A stretch of 64,000 nt of DNA from Methylobacterium thuringiense (GTDB lineage Bacteria > Pseudomonadota > Alphaproteobacteria > Rhizobiales > Beijerinckiaceae): positions 124,001-188,000 of the forward strand of contig NZ_BPRA01000006.1 in the NCBI RefSeq assembly GCF_022179645.1. The letters run 5' to 3'. The translations under genes were made by a program, and so were the position numbers. The notes below the pieces were generated by a model. It searched no databases. It saw nothing but the letters and a program-made list of their open reading frames with translations, and had not been told where the DNA came from. Positions within the stretch are counted from its first letter, which is position 1; the number at the start of each line of letters is the position of its first letter. Shown one piece after another: positions 9,361 through 16,858 of the stretch.

Positions 9361-9636
9361 CTAGGCTGCGACCTCTTCGAGGTCTTCTGTAGTTTGGAAT
9401 TGTACCAAACTGCAAGGGGTAGAGCAGCTGGTCGCGCATGAGGCATGCGCATCGCCGCCGGCTTCCATCAGGGCGTTCTGCATGATGGAGCGGATGGTGC
9501 GGGCGCAGCGCCCGCATTTCGCGCTGCATCCGAGGCAGGCATAGACCTGGGCCGGGGTCCGCGGACAACCGGGGCCCGGCGTGATGCAGCCGCGGACCTG
9601 GCCGTCCGAAAGGATGTTGCAGGAACAGACGATCAT
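9361..9636 (-). CDS. bfd: Bacterioferritin-associated ferredoxin
   Basis: A 91-residue [2Fe-2S] ferredoxin that reduces the bacterioferritin haem to release stored iron. The N-terminal pair C4-x-C6 and the second pair C41-x-x-C44 (AKCGRC) match the Bfd cluster ligands. Extra cysteines follow (C17, C24, C34, C37 and a C-terminal Cys-rich patch after residue 65). The tail is longer than in E. coli Bfd. The MIVCSCN start at 9636 fits the family; the frame is open farther upstream without homology. bfd-bfr order is conserved in many proteobacteria. Confidence 0.92.
   Translation of the reverse strand: MIVCSCNILSDGQVRGCITPGPGCPRTPAQVYACLGCSAKCGRCARTIRSIMQNALMEAGGDAHASCATSCSTPCSLVQFQTTEDLEEVAA
9391..9411. 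promoter_or_regulatory. Palindromic operator candidate ahead of bfr
   Basis: AGTTTGG-AATTGTA-CCAAACT is a perfect 7-bp inverted repeat with a 7-bp spacer. It lies inside the 3' end of bfd and about 80 bp before the bfr start. Position and form fit an iron-responsive operator (Irr or RirA class in alphaproteobacteria), but the assignment is inference. Confidence 0.45.
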
Positions 9637-9759
9637 GCGTGCAGTCGCGGACTCGTCGGGGTGGGAGCGGAGTGTGGGCGCCCTTCGAAAAGCACCATTC
9701 CATCGCCTTCGCGCGATTTCATGGCGGTTTTCGGCCGACGCCTCATGGAGCAACCGCAG

Positions 9760-9774
9760 TTTAGAATTCTTAAA
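9760..9774. promoter_or_regulatory. Possible iron-control box upstream of bfd
   Basis: TTTAGAATTCTTAAA is nearly palindromic and resembles the ICE/Irr box core (TTTAGAA...TTCTAAA). It sits 124 bp upstream of the bfd start in an AT-rich spot. The spacing between half-sites is shorter than in the usual box, so this is tentative. Confidence 0.3.
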
Positions 9775-9875
9775 AACTTTAGCCTTATCAGCAGTTTAGA
9801 GTGCGAATGACCCGTTTGCAATGGCGGGGCGGTACCGATCCGAGGGCGCAGCCGGCGCGTGTGTGACCCCGCACC

Positions 9876-10739
9876 TCAATGGGCCATCAGCACGGGAATG
9901 GCGGCGTGCGAGAGGATGTGGCTCGTCGGTCCTCCGAAGATCATCTGGCGCAGGCGGCTCTGGGTGTAGGCCCCCTTGATGAGCAGGTCGCAGCCGAAGG
10001 TCGCCGCCTCGTCGAGATAGACTTCTCCGGGCGTGCGTCGGCCTGCGGGCAATGCCTTGTGGAACGCCTCGATGCCCTCGCAGGCGAGCGCTCGCGCCAC
10101 GTCCTCGGCGCTTGGTCCGGGCACCATGCCGCCGTCGGCGCTGAGCACCAGGATGCGGCGGGCGCGGCGCAGGAACGGCATGGCGAAAGCCACGGCGCGC
10201 GCGGTCTCGGTGGAGCCGTTCCAGGCGACGACGATCGCCTCGCCGAGCGAGGAGGGTGGCTTCGGCGGCGCCAGCAGGATCGGGCGGCCGCTCTCGAACA
10301 GCGCCGTCTCGACGGTGGTCATGCGCGGCGACGATTCCTCCGAGCCGGGCCGGCCGACGATGGTCGCCGCGAAGAGCCGGGCGTACTGGCCGAGGAAGGC
10401 GTCGCCCGGTGGCACGTCCGGCCGCCAGCGGAAGCGCGGGCCGGCGCTCATTGCGGCCTCCGGCGCGCAGGTGCCGACGGCATCGCGGCGCGGCAGACCC
10501 GCAGCCTCCATGAAGGCGATGAAACGGTCGCCTGCGGCCTCGGCTTCGGCCCGGTCGGCCTCCTCGTCGCGCAGCCATGTCATGCCGCCGACCATGTCGA
10601 CGGGCACGTATTCCGCGAGCGCCGGGCGCAGCGAGACGCCCTCGATCAGGCTGCCGAAGCGTTGGGCGACGAGCAGCCCCGTCTCGAACACCGAGGGCAG
10701 GGCTTCGTGCAGGGCGACCGGAACCAGCAGAGTCTTCAC
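9876..10739 (-). CDS. Universal stress protein (UspA family)
   Basis: A 287-residue cytosolic protein. The C-terminal Usp domain has the typical final segment (FGCDLLIKGAYTQSRLRQ, then GGPTSHILSHAAIPVLMAH) of nucleotide-binding Usp proteins. The N-terminal half (KTLLVPVALHEALPS) looks like a second, degenerate Usp repeat, as in tandem-type proteins. I chose the GTG at 10739 because a GGAGGG site lies upstream and the VKTLLVPV strand starts the fold; the frame is open to 10850 through a repeat element. Such proteins respond to stress or energy depletion. The exact role is unknown. Confidence 0.85.
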   Translation of the reverse strand: MKTLLVPVALHEALPSVFETGLLVAQRFGSLIEGVSLRPALAEYVPVDMVGGMTWLRDEEADRAEAEAAGDRFIAFMEAAGLPRRDAVGTCAPEAAMSAGPRFRWRPDVPPGDAFLGQYARLFAATIVGRPGSEESSPRMTTVETALFESGRPILLAPPKPPSSLGEAIVVAWNGSTETARAVAFAMPFLRRARRILVLSADGGMVPGPSAEDVARALACEGIEAFHKALPAGRRTPGEVYLDEAATFGCDLLIKGAYTQSRLRQMIFGGPTSHILSHAAIPVLMAH

Positions 10740-10755
10740 GACGCAGGACCCTCCA

Positions 10756-10860
10756 TAGAGCGCTGTCCGACGTGGCGGATGCCGGTTGGTCGGAAAGCGC
10801 CTCGCAACACGGATCTGGAACCGCCGGCCGGATGCAATCCGGTCGGTCACGGTTCCAGGA
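10756..10860. repeat. Palindromic dispersed repeat, family A (diverged copy)
   Basis: Begins TAGAGCGCTGTCCGAC and contains GCCGGTTGGTCGGAAAGCGC, then a second arm GGAACCG...CGGTTCC around GATGCAATCCGGTCGG. It aligns with the better-preserved copies at 33753, 46598 and 52172. It lies 16 bp before the usp start codon, between two minus-strand genes. Confidence 0.6.
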
Positions 10861-10871
10861 CCGGGGCGAGG

Positions 10872-12017
10872 CTAGATCCGTTTCGGCTCGGCGGAAACGT
10901 GAGGGCCCGCCTCCTCAAGAGTTTTCTCGTCGCCCGGCCGCTCATGATGGCCGGGGTCGAGCAATCTGCGTGCCCTTCGCGTCAGCGGCCGCTCGACCAC
11001 GCGATAGACGACGAGCGATACGACAACCGCCAGTCCGACCATGAATACGAGGCTGCCCCAGGCCCCGAGATGCTGTGCGAGCCCGGCGCGCAGGATCGCC
11101 TCGCGCGTCGCGCGCAGCACGAAGGGGTGGACGAGGTAGAGCGCGTAGGAGGCGTCGCCGAGCGCGGCCGCCGCGCGGACCGGGAGGGACGGCGCGCCGT
11201 CGCCGCGGGCCGCCGTATCGCGCCCGAGGGCCGCCGCCGCGACGAGCAGGGCCGACGGAATACCGTAGAGGATCGGGTGAAGCGCCGGGCTCGGCTCCGG
11301 CACGAGCATCAGCAGGCCGATCCCGACGGCCAGCAACAGACTCCGCACCGGCCATCCGATGCGCACGCCCTCGGCGCGGGCAAGGCCGAGCGCCGCACCG
11401 AAGGCGAATTCGAGGATGACCGGGCTCGCCCAGAAGGCCAGCGGCATCGGCATGTCCGGAAACGCCGCGCGCGCCAGGGCGAGGATGCCCAGCGTCGCGA
11501 CGAGCCACACGACCGCCGCGCGGCGTCCCCAGCCGAGGCCGATCGCGAACAGCGCGTAGAAGAACATCTCGCAGTTCAGCGTCCAGCCGAGGCCGTAGAG
11601 CGGCAACGCCGTGCCGTCCGACCGCAGCATCGGCCAGAACAGGAACGAGGCGGCAACATAGACCGGATCGAGACCGGCCGCCGCAACGTCCCCGGTGAGC
11701 ATTCCCGGAACGGCGAGGGCGATTGCGAGATAGGCGGCGCTCACCAGCCAGTAGAGGGGCACGAGCCGCGCCACGCGATGCGCGAGGAAGCGCCGTCGCC
11801 CTCCCGGCCGGCCGTAGAGCGAGCCGGAGGCGTAGACGATGATGAAGCCGGAGATCACGAAAAAGACATCGACGCCGGCCGGCCAGGGCAGCAGCGTACT
11901 CGGTCTGAAGCCGAGATCCGTTCGGTTCGCGAGCGCGGCCGTTTCGAACTGGGCGTGGTGCATCACCACGAGCAGGGCCGCGACGGCCCGCAAGGCCTGG
12001 ACGAGAACGAGCTTCAC
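10872..12017 (-). CDS. Acyltransferase 3 family membrane protein (OafA/YrhL-like)
   Basis: A 381-residue polytopic inner-membrane acyltransferase, about ten hydrophobic segments. The N-terminus carries LRAVAALLVVMHHAQF with the family His-containing motif, then FFVISGFIIVY in the next helix, followed by the HRVARLVPLYW basic motif. These proteins O-acetylate or succinylate surface polysaccharide or other exported glycans. Start is taken as GTG at 12017 (VKLVLVQALRAV); the frame continues upstream to 12122 without membrane-protein character. No glycan cluster lies beside it, so the substrate is unknown. Confidence 0.88.
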   Translation of the reverse strand: MKLVLVQALRAVAALLVVMHHAQFETAALANRTDLGFRPSTLLPWPAGVDVFFVISGFIIVYASGSLYGRPGGRRRFLAHRVARLVPLYWLVSAAYLAIALAVPGMLTGDVAAAGLDPVYVAASFLFWPMLRSDGTALPLYGLGWTLNCEMFFYALFAIGLGWGRRAAVVWLVATLGILALARAAFPDMPMPLAFWASPVILEFAFGAALGLARAEGVRIGWPVRSLLLAVGIGLLMLVPEPSPALHPILYGIPSALLVAAAALGRDTAARGDGAPSLPVRAAAALGDASYALYLVHPFVLRATREAILRAGLAQHLGAWGSLVFMVGLAVVVSLVVYRVVERPLTRRARRLLDPGHHERPGDEKTLEEAGPHVSAEPKRI

Positions 12018-12404
12018 GCTGGGAGCCCTGCATGCGGGCGGAAAACCCGGGCGGGTATCGATCCCAGGGTCCGGCCGGTCAAGGTCGGGTCCAGGCACGG
12101 CTTGCCGTGCAGTGCAAGTCACCGTGGGATCTATCGGCGCTCGCCACCGACCTTGGATTCAAGATCGGCATTCGTGCCGATCAAAGCTTTACTGTATTCA
12201 GTGTATATCCTGGTCGGGCATTCAAGAACAATAAGTGTGTTAGATTTGTAACTTATACTCGATATAACTCACAGAAATACACATAGGTTAATGTTTTTCT
12301 CGTGTCTTAGGCTGTAGTCGAAGACTTGATTGAACAGGGTTGCGAACTAACTCAAATGGCTGCCCGCACCGCGATGGCCCTGTTGAGGAACCCGGGAGGA
12401 AATT
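12018..12404. other. AT-rich intergenic region
   Basis: The 12190-12310 stretch is clearly AT-richer than the surroundings, probably promoter DNA for the divergent acyltransferase and the small gene at 12405. No repeat or terminator was recognised. Confidence 0.45.
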
Positions 12405-12572
12405 CTGAATACGGCGGAATGCGAGAGGATCGAGGCTGTCATCGAACTCTGTCGCGAGGCGCGGGAGCGGCTTCAGCCCGATACATCGTTCCGCTTGCGG
12501 GTCCTGATCGACATGGCGCTGCTGGAACTCGGCAAGGAACTCGCGCGGTTGAGCCTGGGCCGGCAGGCCTGA
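12405..12572 (+). CDS. Candidate 55-residue helical protein with a non-ATG start
   Basis: A strong GGGAGGA site at 12394-12400 is followed after a short gap by CTG (12405), with ATT at 12402 as an alternative; an in-frame TGA at 12384 blocks any ATG upstream. The product reads NTAECERIEAVIELCREAR then LRVLIDMALLELGKELARL, one or two amphipathic helices, and the codons are GC-rich at the third position as expected for this genome. No family recognised. A non-standard start is rare, so the call is tentative. Confidence 0.42.
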   Translation: MNTAECERIEAVIELCREARERLQPDTSFRLRVLIDMALLELGKELARLSLGRQA

Positions 12573-12795
12573 GCCATCCAAGCACATCGCAGGGTGCCCA
12601 GCCGAAGCGGCGTGCATTCCGGCTGAGCGGGCATCGTGGAAAAGAAGTCGCAGCCGCCCCTGTTTGCAGGGCGGCCGGACGGAACGCGACGCATCGAGCG
12701 GTGTCAGACGCGATGGCCTCGGGTCGGCTACGGAAAGGTTCTCGCCTGCCGCCTGCTTTGTCGAGCCGTGGGCATGCCCTGCTCGAACAAGGATC

Positions 12796-13479
12796 TCAAG
12801 CTTCCGTGCAACCGATCAGGGCCGAGGTCTTGAGCTTCGTGCCATCGCTTTCCACGACGGAATGGAACTCCCCCGTCTTCGGATCGCGGATCCGCAACTC
12901 GCCCTGCTCGATACCGAAATGTGCGCCGTGCAGGTGCAGCTCGCCGGCTTCGACACGTTCGCGCACGAAGTCGAAGGTGAGCAGATTCTCGAGGCTCTGG
13001 GCGATCGAGGCGTATTCGAGCCGGGTCAGATAGCCGGGCTTCTCGACCGAATCTCCCTTCTCTTCGAGGGTCTTGGAGGCCGGCTCGACCAGCGAGACCC
13101 ACTGTCCGATGAAGTTGCCCTGCGAAAGGGGTTTGGCATCGGTGGCGTAGGCTTTGATGCCGCCGCAGGTGGCGTGGCCGAGCACCACGATGTGCTTCAC
13201 CTTGAGACCCTGGACCGCGAATTCGATGGCCGAGGACGTGCCGTGATAGCCGCCGCCGTCCTCGAAGGGTGGGACGATGTTGGCGACGTTGCGGATCGTG
13301 AAGATCTCGCCGGGGCCGACATCGAAAATCACCTCGGGGGCGACGCGGCTGTCGCAGCAGCCGATCAGCAGGACCTCCGGCTTCTGCCCGTCGGCGAGTT
13401 CCTTGTACTTCTTCTTCTCCTCGGGAAGGCGCTCGCCCAAGAAGCTGCGGTAGCCTTCGGTCAGGACATCGGGAAACAT
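12796..13479 (-). CDS. Beta-class carbonic anhydrase
   Basis: A 227-residue zinc enzyme that interconverts CO2 and bicarbonate. Zinc and catalytic residues are C41, D43 and R45 (CCDSR) and H102, C105 (GHATCGG). Length and the C-terminal segment fit cytosolic beta-CA dimers or tetramers. The ATG at 13479 has GGAG seven bases upstream; an in-frame ATG at 13503 lacks a good site. The NUDIX gene lies 61 bp upstream on the same strand, so co-transcription is possible. Confidence 0.94.
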   Translation of the reverse strand: MFPDVLTEGYRSFLGERLPEEKKKYKELADGQKPEVLLIGCCDSRVAPEVIFDVGPGEIFTIRNVANIVPPFEDGGGYHGTSSAIEFAVQGLKVKHIVVLGHATCGGIKAYATDAKPLSQGNFIGQWVSLVEPASKTLEEKGDSVEKPGYLTRLEYASIAQSLENLLTFDFVRERVEAGELHLHGAHFGIEQGELRIRDPKTGEFHSVVESDGTKLKTSALIGCTEA

Positions 13480-13540
13480 CGTTCGTTCGCTCCGTTTGTT
13501 CATTGGGGGATCGTACGCGACAGCAACGGTTGGAAGGCGA

Positions 13541-14071
13541 TCAGGCTCCCCGCCACATGAGCGTTTCCGGGGTCTCCGGTACCTCACCGCGTGCGATCCG
13601 GCACGCGAGATCGGTGAGGCCGGCCGGCTCGATGCGGGCGTCGGTGGTCGCGAGCTCGTCGAGCGGCCACCAGCGCGTGCCGATCACCGGGTTGTCTTCG
13701 GTCTCCGCGAGCATGTGCGTGTCGATTCGGTCGTCGGGCAAGCGCACGACGAAGTAGCGCTCGCGGGCATCGCGCGACTTGTCGAACAGGTGGAACGGCC
13801 CGTCGCAGAGTGCGACCTGCGGTCCGATCGCGGCGTCATGGACGCCGATCTCCTCGCCGAGCTCGCGCCGGCAAGCCTCTTCGTGCGTCTCGCCGGGCTC
13901 CAGCCCGCCGCCGGGCATGAACCAGAAGTTCTTCGCCTCCGGATTGGCGGGCGCGGGCCTCACCGCCTCGTATTCGATCAGCAGCAGTCGGTTGGCCGGA
14001 TCGAACACTAGGGCGCGGGCGATGTGGCGGATCGTCAGGGGCTCTGAGGTCGTGCGAAGTTCTGAGGTCAT
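13541..14071 (-). CDS. NUDIX hydrolase
   Basis: 176 residues with a complete Nudix box: GLEPGETHEEACRRELGEE followed by IGV, matching G-x5-E-x7-R-E-x-x-E-E-x-G. Members hydrolyse nucleoside diphosphates linked to other groups, with Mg2+ bound by the box glutamates. The short C-terminal extension does not identify a substrate. It lies 12 bp downstream of the DUF429 gene on the same strand, so the two are likely in one operon. Confidence 0.9.
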   Translation of the reverse strand: MTSELRTTSEPLTIRHIARALVFDPANRLLLIEYEAVRPAPANPEAKNFWFMPGGGLEPGETHEEACRRELGEEIGVHDAAIGPQVALCDGPFHLFDKSRDARERYFVVRLPDDRIDTHMLAETEDNPVIGTRWWPLDELATTDARIEPAGLTDLACRIARGEVPETPETLMWRGA

Positions 14072-14083
14072 GGCCGAGACCTA

Positions 14084-14824
14084 TCAGGAATGATCGGCCG
14101 GTGCCCAGATCACGATCGGTAAGCCGTAGGCGTCGTGCTCGATGGCCGCCGGCAGCGGGACCGCACGGCCCGCGGTGATGTCTCGGGCGACGACGAGCGC
14201 CGCCATCGCATCGAGATGGTCGTCGCGCCCGACCCCGCGCGGTGGAGGCGAATGTACCAGGGCCTCGGGGAGCCCCGCGCCGATCAGGAGATCGCGCCGC
14301 TCCGCCAGCCCTTCCTGCCGGCGCGGCCCCTTCTTGCCCGCCTGCAGCCGGCGGTCGCCGTTGAGTCGGAAGAACGCGACCTCGGGATGAACCTCGTGAA
14401 CGCGCGCGCGCAGGCCCGGCCGCGCCCGCAAGAGCGTGTCGACCGAGCGCACGGAGCGCAGGATGTTCCAGCACTGGATCGAGGGCGCGAAGGGCGGATC
14501 CGAATACGCTCGCGAGAGCGCCTTCGCCTCTTCGTAGTCAGCGGCGTAGACGGCCACGCGCGGCGGCACAGGAAACACGCTGGATCGCCCGGAGCCGAGG
14601 AACAGGCGCGCCGCGCGGTCGGCCGGCCGGCCCTTGTCGACGACGCGGTCGGGAAGCCCGATCGGTACGTCGATGCCGACGACGGCCGGCGCCTCCGGCC
14701 CGTCCACGACATCCTCCACAGTCGCGAACAGGGCCGAGCGGTGCCGTTCGGGCGCGTCGAGATCGAGCAGCACGCCGGCCCAGGCGCCGCGACATCCGTC
14801 GAGACCCGCGATCCATCGCGGCAT
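14084..14824 (-). CDS. DUF429 family protein (predicted RNase H-like nuclease)
   Basis: 246 residues starting MPRWIAGLDGCRGAWAG, the characteristic DUF429 opening. Conserved Asp residues lie in GLDGCRG and in VVGIDVPIGLPD, and a late acidic motif is GRDDHLDAMAALV, consistent with an RNase H-like metal site. Biological function is not established. The frame runs open upstream to 15559, antisense over dut, so I use the ATG at 14824. It precedes the NUDIX gene in the same direction. Confidence 0.85.
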   Translation of the reverse strand: MPRWIAGLDGCRGAWAGVLLDLDAPERHRSALFATVEDVVDGPEAPAVVGIDVPIGLPDRVVDKGRPADRAARLFLGSGRSSVFPVPPRVAVYAADYEEAKALSRAYSDPPFAPSIQCWNILRSVRSVDTLLRARPGLRARVHEVHPEVAFFRLNGDRRLQAGKKGPRRQEGLAERRDLLIGAGLPEALVHSPPPRGVGRDDHLDAMAALVVARDITAGRAVPLPAAIEHDAYGLPIVIWAPADHS

Positions 14825-14947
14825 GGGTCGATCCTTCCGGCGGCGCCGTTGCTTGTCGGACGGTGGCATAGGACGGTATCGCCACGGCGGTCGATGCCGG
14901 GAGAGATCAGCCATGTCCTCGATGCGCCTTCCCTGGGCGGCAGTCTG

Positions 14948-15445
14948 ATGCGGATCGCCGTCCGGCTGCTTGATCCCCGGCTCCGGGACTGGGGGTTTCC
15001 GCGCCGCGGCTCGGCGCATTCGGCCGGCCTCGACCTGTTCGCCTGCCTCGATGGGCCGTTGGCGATCGCGCCGCAGGCGCCGGCGATCCTGATCCCGACC
15101 GGGCTCGTCGTGATGATCCGCGATCCGGACTGGTGCGGCCTGGTGCTGCCGCGCTCCGGCCTCGGCCATCGCGAGGGCCTCGTGCTCGGCAACGGCACCG
15201 GCGTGATCGACGCCGACTACGAGGGCCCGCTCATGGTTTCGGCCTGGAACCGCAACCGGGCGCCGGCCGACGGCGAACTGCCCGCCCACATCGTGATCGA
15301 ACCGGGCGACCGGATCGCGCAACTCGTCGTGGTGCGCGTCGCGCAGCCCACCTTCGAGATCCTCGACGATGCGGGCGCCGACGACCGGCCGGCCGGCGGG
15401 GGCGCACGGGGCGGTGGAGGTTTCGGGTCGAGTGGCCGGCGCTGA
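14948..15445 (+). CDS. dut: dUTP diphosphatase
   Basis: A 165-residue trimeric dUTPase that cleaves dUTP to dUMP and PPi, keeping uracil out of DNA and feeding dTMP synthesis. Motifs in order: AHSAGLDL (I), PRSGLGHREGL (II), GNGTGVIDADYEGPL (III, catalytic Asp), GDRIAQLVV (IV), and a glycine-rich tail ending RGGGGFGSSGR (V). The ATG at 14948 is the first start before the fold; upstream in-frame sequence overlaps the divergent DUF429 gene. Confidence 0.95.
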   Translation: MRIAVRLLDPRLRDWGFPRRGSAHSAGLDLFACLDGPLAIAPQAPAILIPTGLVVMIRDPDWCGLVLPRSGLGHREGLVLGNGTGVIDADYEGPLMVSAWNRNRAPADGELPAHIVIEPGDRIAQLVVVRVAQPTFEILDDAGADDRPAGGGARGGGGFGSSGRR

Positions 15446-15637
15446 GATCCGTCGCCGAACGAGCCGATCCGGTTCGCTTGCCCGAAGGTGCCACATGCCG
15501 GCACCCGAACCGATCTCACGCATGCGTGCCGCGCGACGTTCGGCGGCGCGGACTTTCAACCCCGATTAACGGCTATCGGCTAGGTTTCGCGAGTCGTTGG
15601 GGTGCTGGGGGGCATCGGCTCGACAGTGACGGGCCGG

Positions 15638-15661
15638 CAGGACGACGGGCAGGACGACGGG
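15638..15661 (+). repeat. Tandem 12-bp duplication before the HD-GYP start
   Basis: CAGGACGACGGG occurs twice in a row, ending one base before the ATG at 15663. Each unit contains an AGGA that could pair with 16S rRNA, so the repeat may affect translation initiation. Confidence 0.6.
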
Positions 15662-15662
15662 A

Positions 15663-16730
15663 ATGTTGGAAGCCACGCGTGCGGAGACCGGCAACGCCCT
15701 CGTGGCGGTCGTCGCAGCCAAGACCCCGATCCAGCTCGTCCTGGCCCTGCGCGGCTTCGACTGCACCACCCATGTGATCCAGAGCGCCCATGCCGCGCTC
15801 GCCGACCTCCCCGCCCAGCCGCCCGACGTTCTCGTGATCGAGCACGATGCCGGCCTCGACGCGTTCGGCCTGACCCGGTCGCTGCGCGCCGTTCCGGCTC
15901 TCGTCCGGACGCCCATCCTGATCGTCGCCGTCGGCGAGGGACGCACCGAGCGCCGGGCCGCCCTCCAGGCCGGGGCGACGGACCTGATGCTCAAGCCCGT
16001 CGACACGCTGGACCTTCAGATCCGCCTGCGCACCCTCATCGAGCTCGCCGCCGCCCGCCGGGACGGCGAACGGCAGAATGCGGCGATGAACCGGCAGATC
16101 GAAAACGCCGTCGCCGAGGTGTCGGCCCGTGAACGCGAGATCGTGCGCCGCCTGATGCTCGCCGCCGAATTCCGCGACGACCAGGCCGGGGATCACCTGA
16201 CGCGCGTCGCCGGCTGCACCATCGCCGTGGCCGAAGGGCTTGGGCTTTCGGAGCCGGAAGCCAACGACATCGCGCTCGCCTCCACCATGCACGACATCGG
16301 CAAGATCGGCATTCCCGACGAAATCCTGCTGAAGCCGGGCCCGCTCACGGAGGCCGAGCGGGAGGAGATGAAGCAGCACGCCCTGCGCGGCTACCGGATG
16401 CTGCACGACAGCCCCTCGCGCCTGCTCCAGCTAGCTTCCGAGATCGCCCTGACCCATCACGAGCGCTGGGACGGAAACGGCTACCCGCAAGGCTTGAAGG
16501 GCGAGGAGATCCCGCTTGCGGGCCGCATCGTCGCGGTCGCCGACGTGTTCGACGCCCTCATCTCCGCCCGCGTCTACAAGCCGGCCTGGCCTCTGGAGCA
16601 GGCTCGCGCGCATCTCGAGGCCCAGGCCGGCACGCATTTCGACCCGGCCTGCGTCGCGGCTTTCGTCTCCCGCTGGGAGGACATCGTCGCCCTGGTGCAG
16701 GATCGCCCGGCGACGTCCCACGCCGCCTGA
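15663..16730 (+). CDS. HD-GYP domain protein with degenerate receiver
   Basis: 355 residues. Residues 1-125 look like a response-regulator receiver, but the acidic pair is absent and the phosphoacceptor position is Glu (VLVIEHDAGLD) rather than Asp; the conserved Lys (MLKP) remains. A coiled-coil linker follows. The C-terminal HD-GYP domain is intact with HDIGK and HHERWDGNGYP, so it should hydrolyse cyclic-di-GMP or a related cyclic dinucleotide. The tandem repeat described above ends one base before the start codon. The ammonium transporter begins 128 bp downstream on the same strand, but co-transcription is not shown. Confidence 0.88.
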   Translation: MLEATRAETGNALVAVVAAKTPIQLVLALRGFDCTTHVIQSAHAALADLPAQPPDVLVIEHDAGLDAFGLTRSLRAVPALVRTPILIVAVGEGRTERRAALQAGATDLMLKPVDTLDLQIRLRTLIELAAARRDGERQNAAMNRQIENAVAEVSAREREIVRRLMLAAEFRDDQAGDHLTRVAGCTIAVAEGLGLSEPEANDIALASTMHDIGKIGIPDEILLKPGPLTEAEREEMKQHALRGYRMLHDSPSRLLQLASEIALTHHERWDGNGYPQGLKGEEIPLAGRIVAVADVFDALISARVYKPAWPLEQARAHLEAQAGTHFDPACVAAFVSRWEDIVALVQDRPATSHAA

Positions 16731-16858
16731 CGCGCCGCGCGCACTGCCGTGTGCTTGGGCGATTTGATCGCGCATCGGGCAATTGCGCGACTTGAATCGG
16801 CACGATGACCGCGTATTGAGCAGGCGCTCGACCGTGGCCGTTCCGAAGGCTTTTCTTG

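Noticed and set aside
9879-12251. 790-residue open frame on the plus strand
   Set aside because: It lies antisense to the stress protein and acyltransferase genes and is an Arg/Gly/Asp-rich shadow frame typical of GC-rich DNA.
14825-15559. N-terminal extension of the DUF429 frame
   Set aside because: It runs antisense over dut; the family starts at MPRWIAGLDG.
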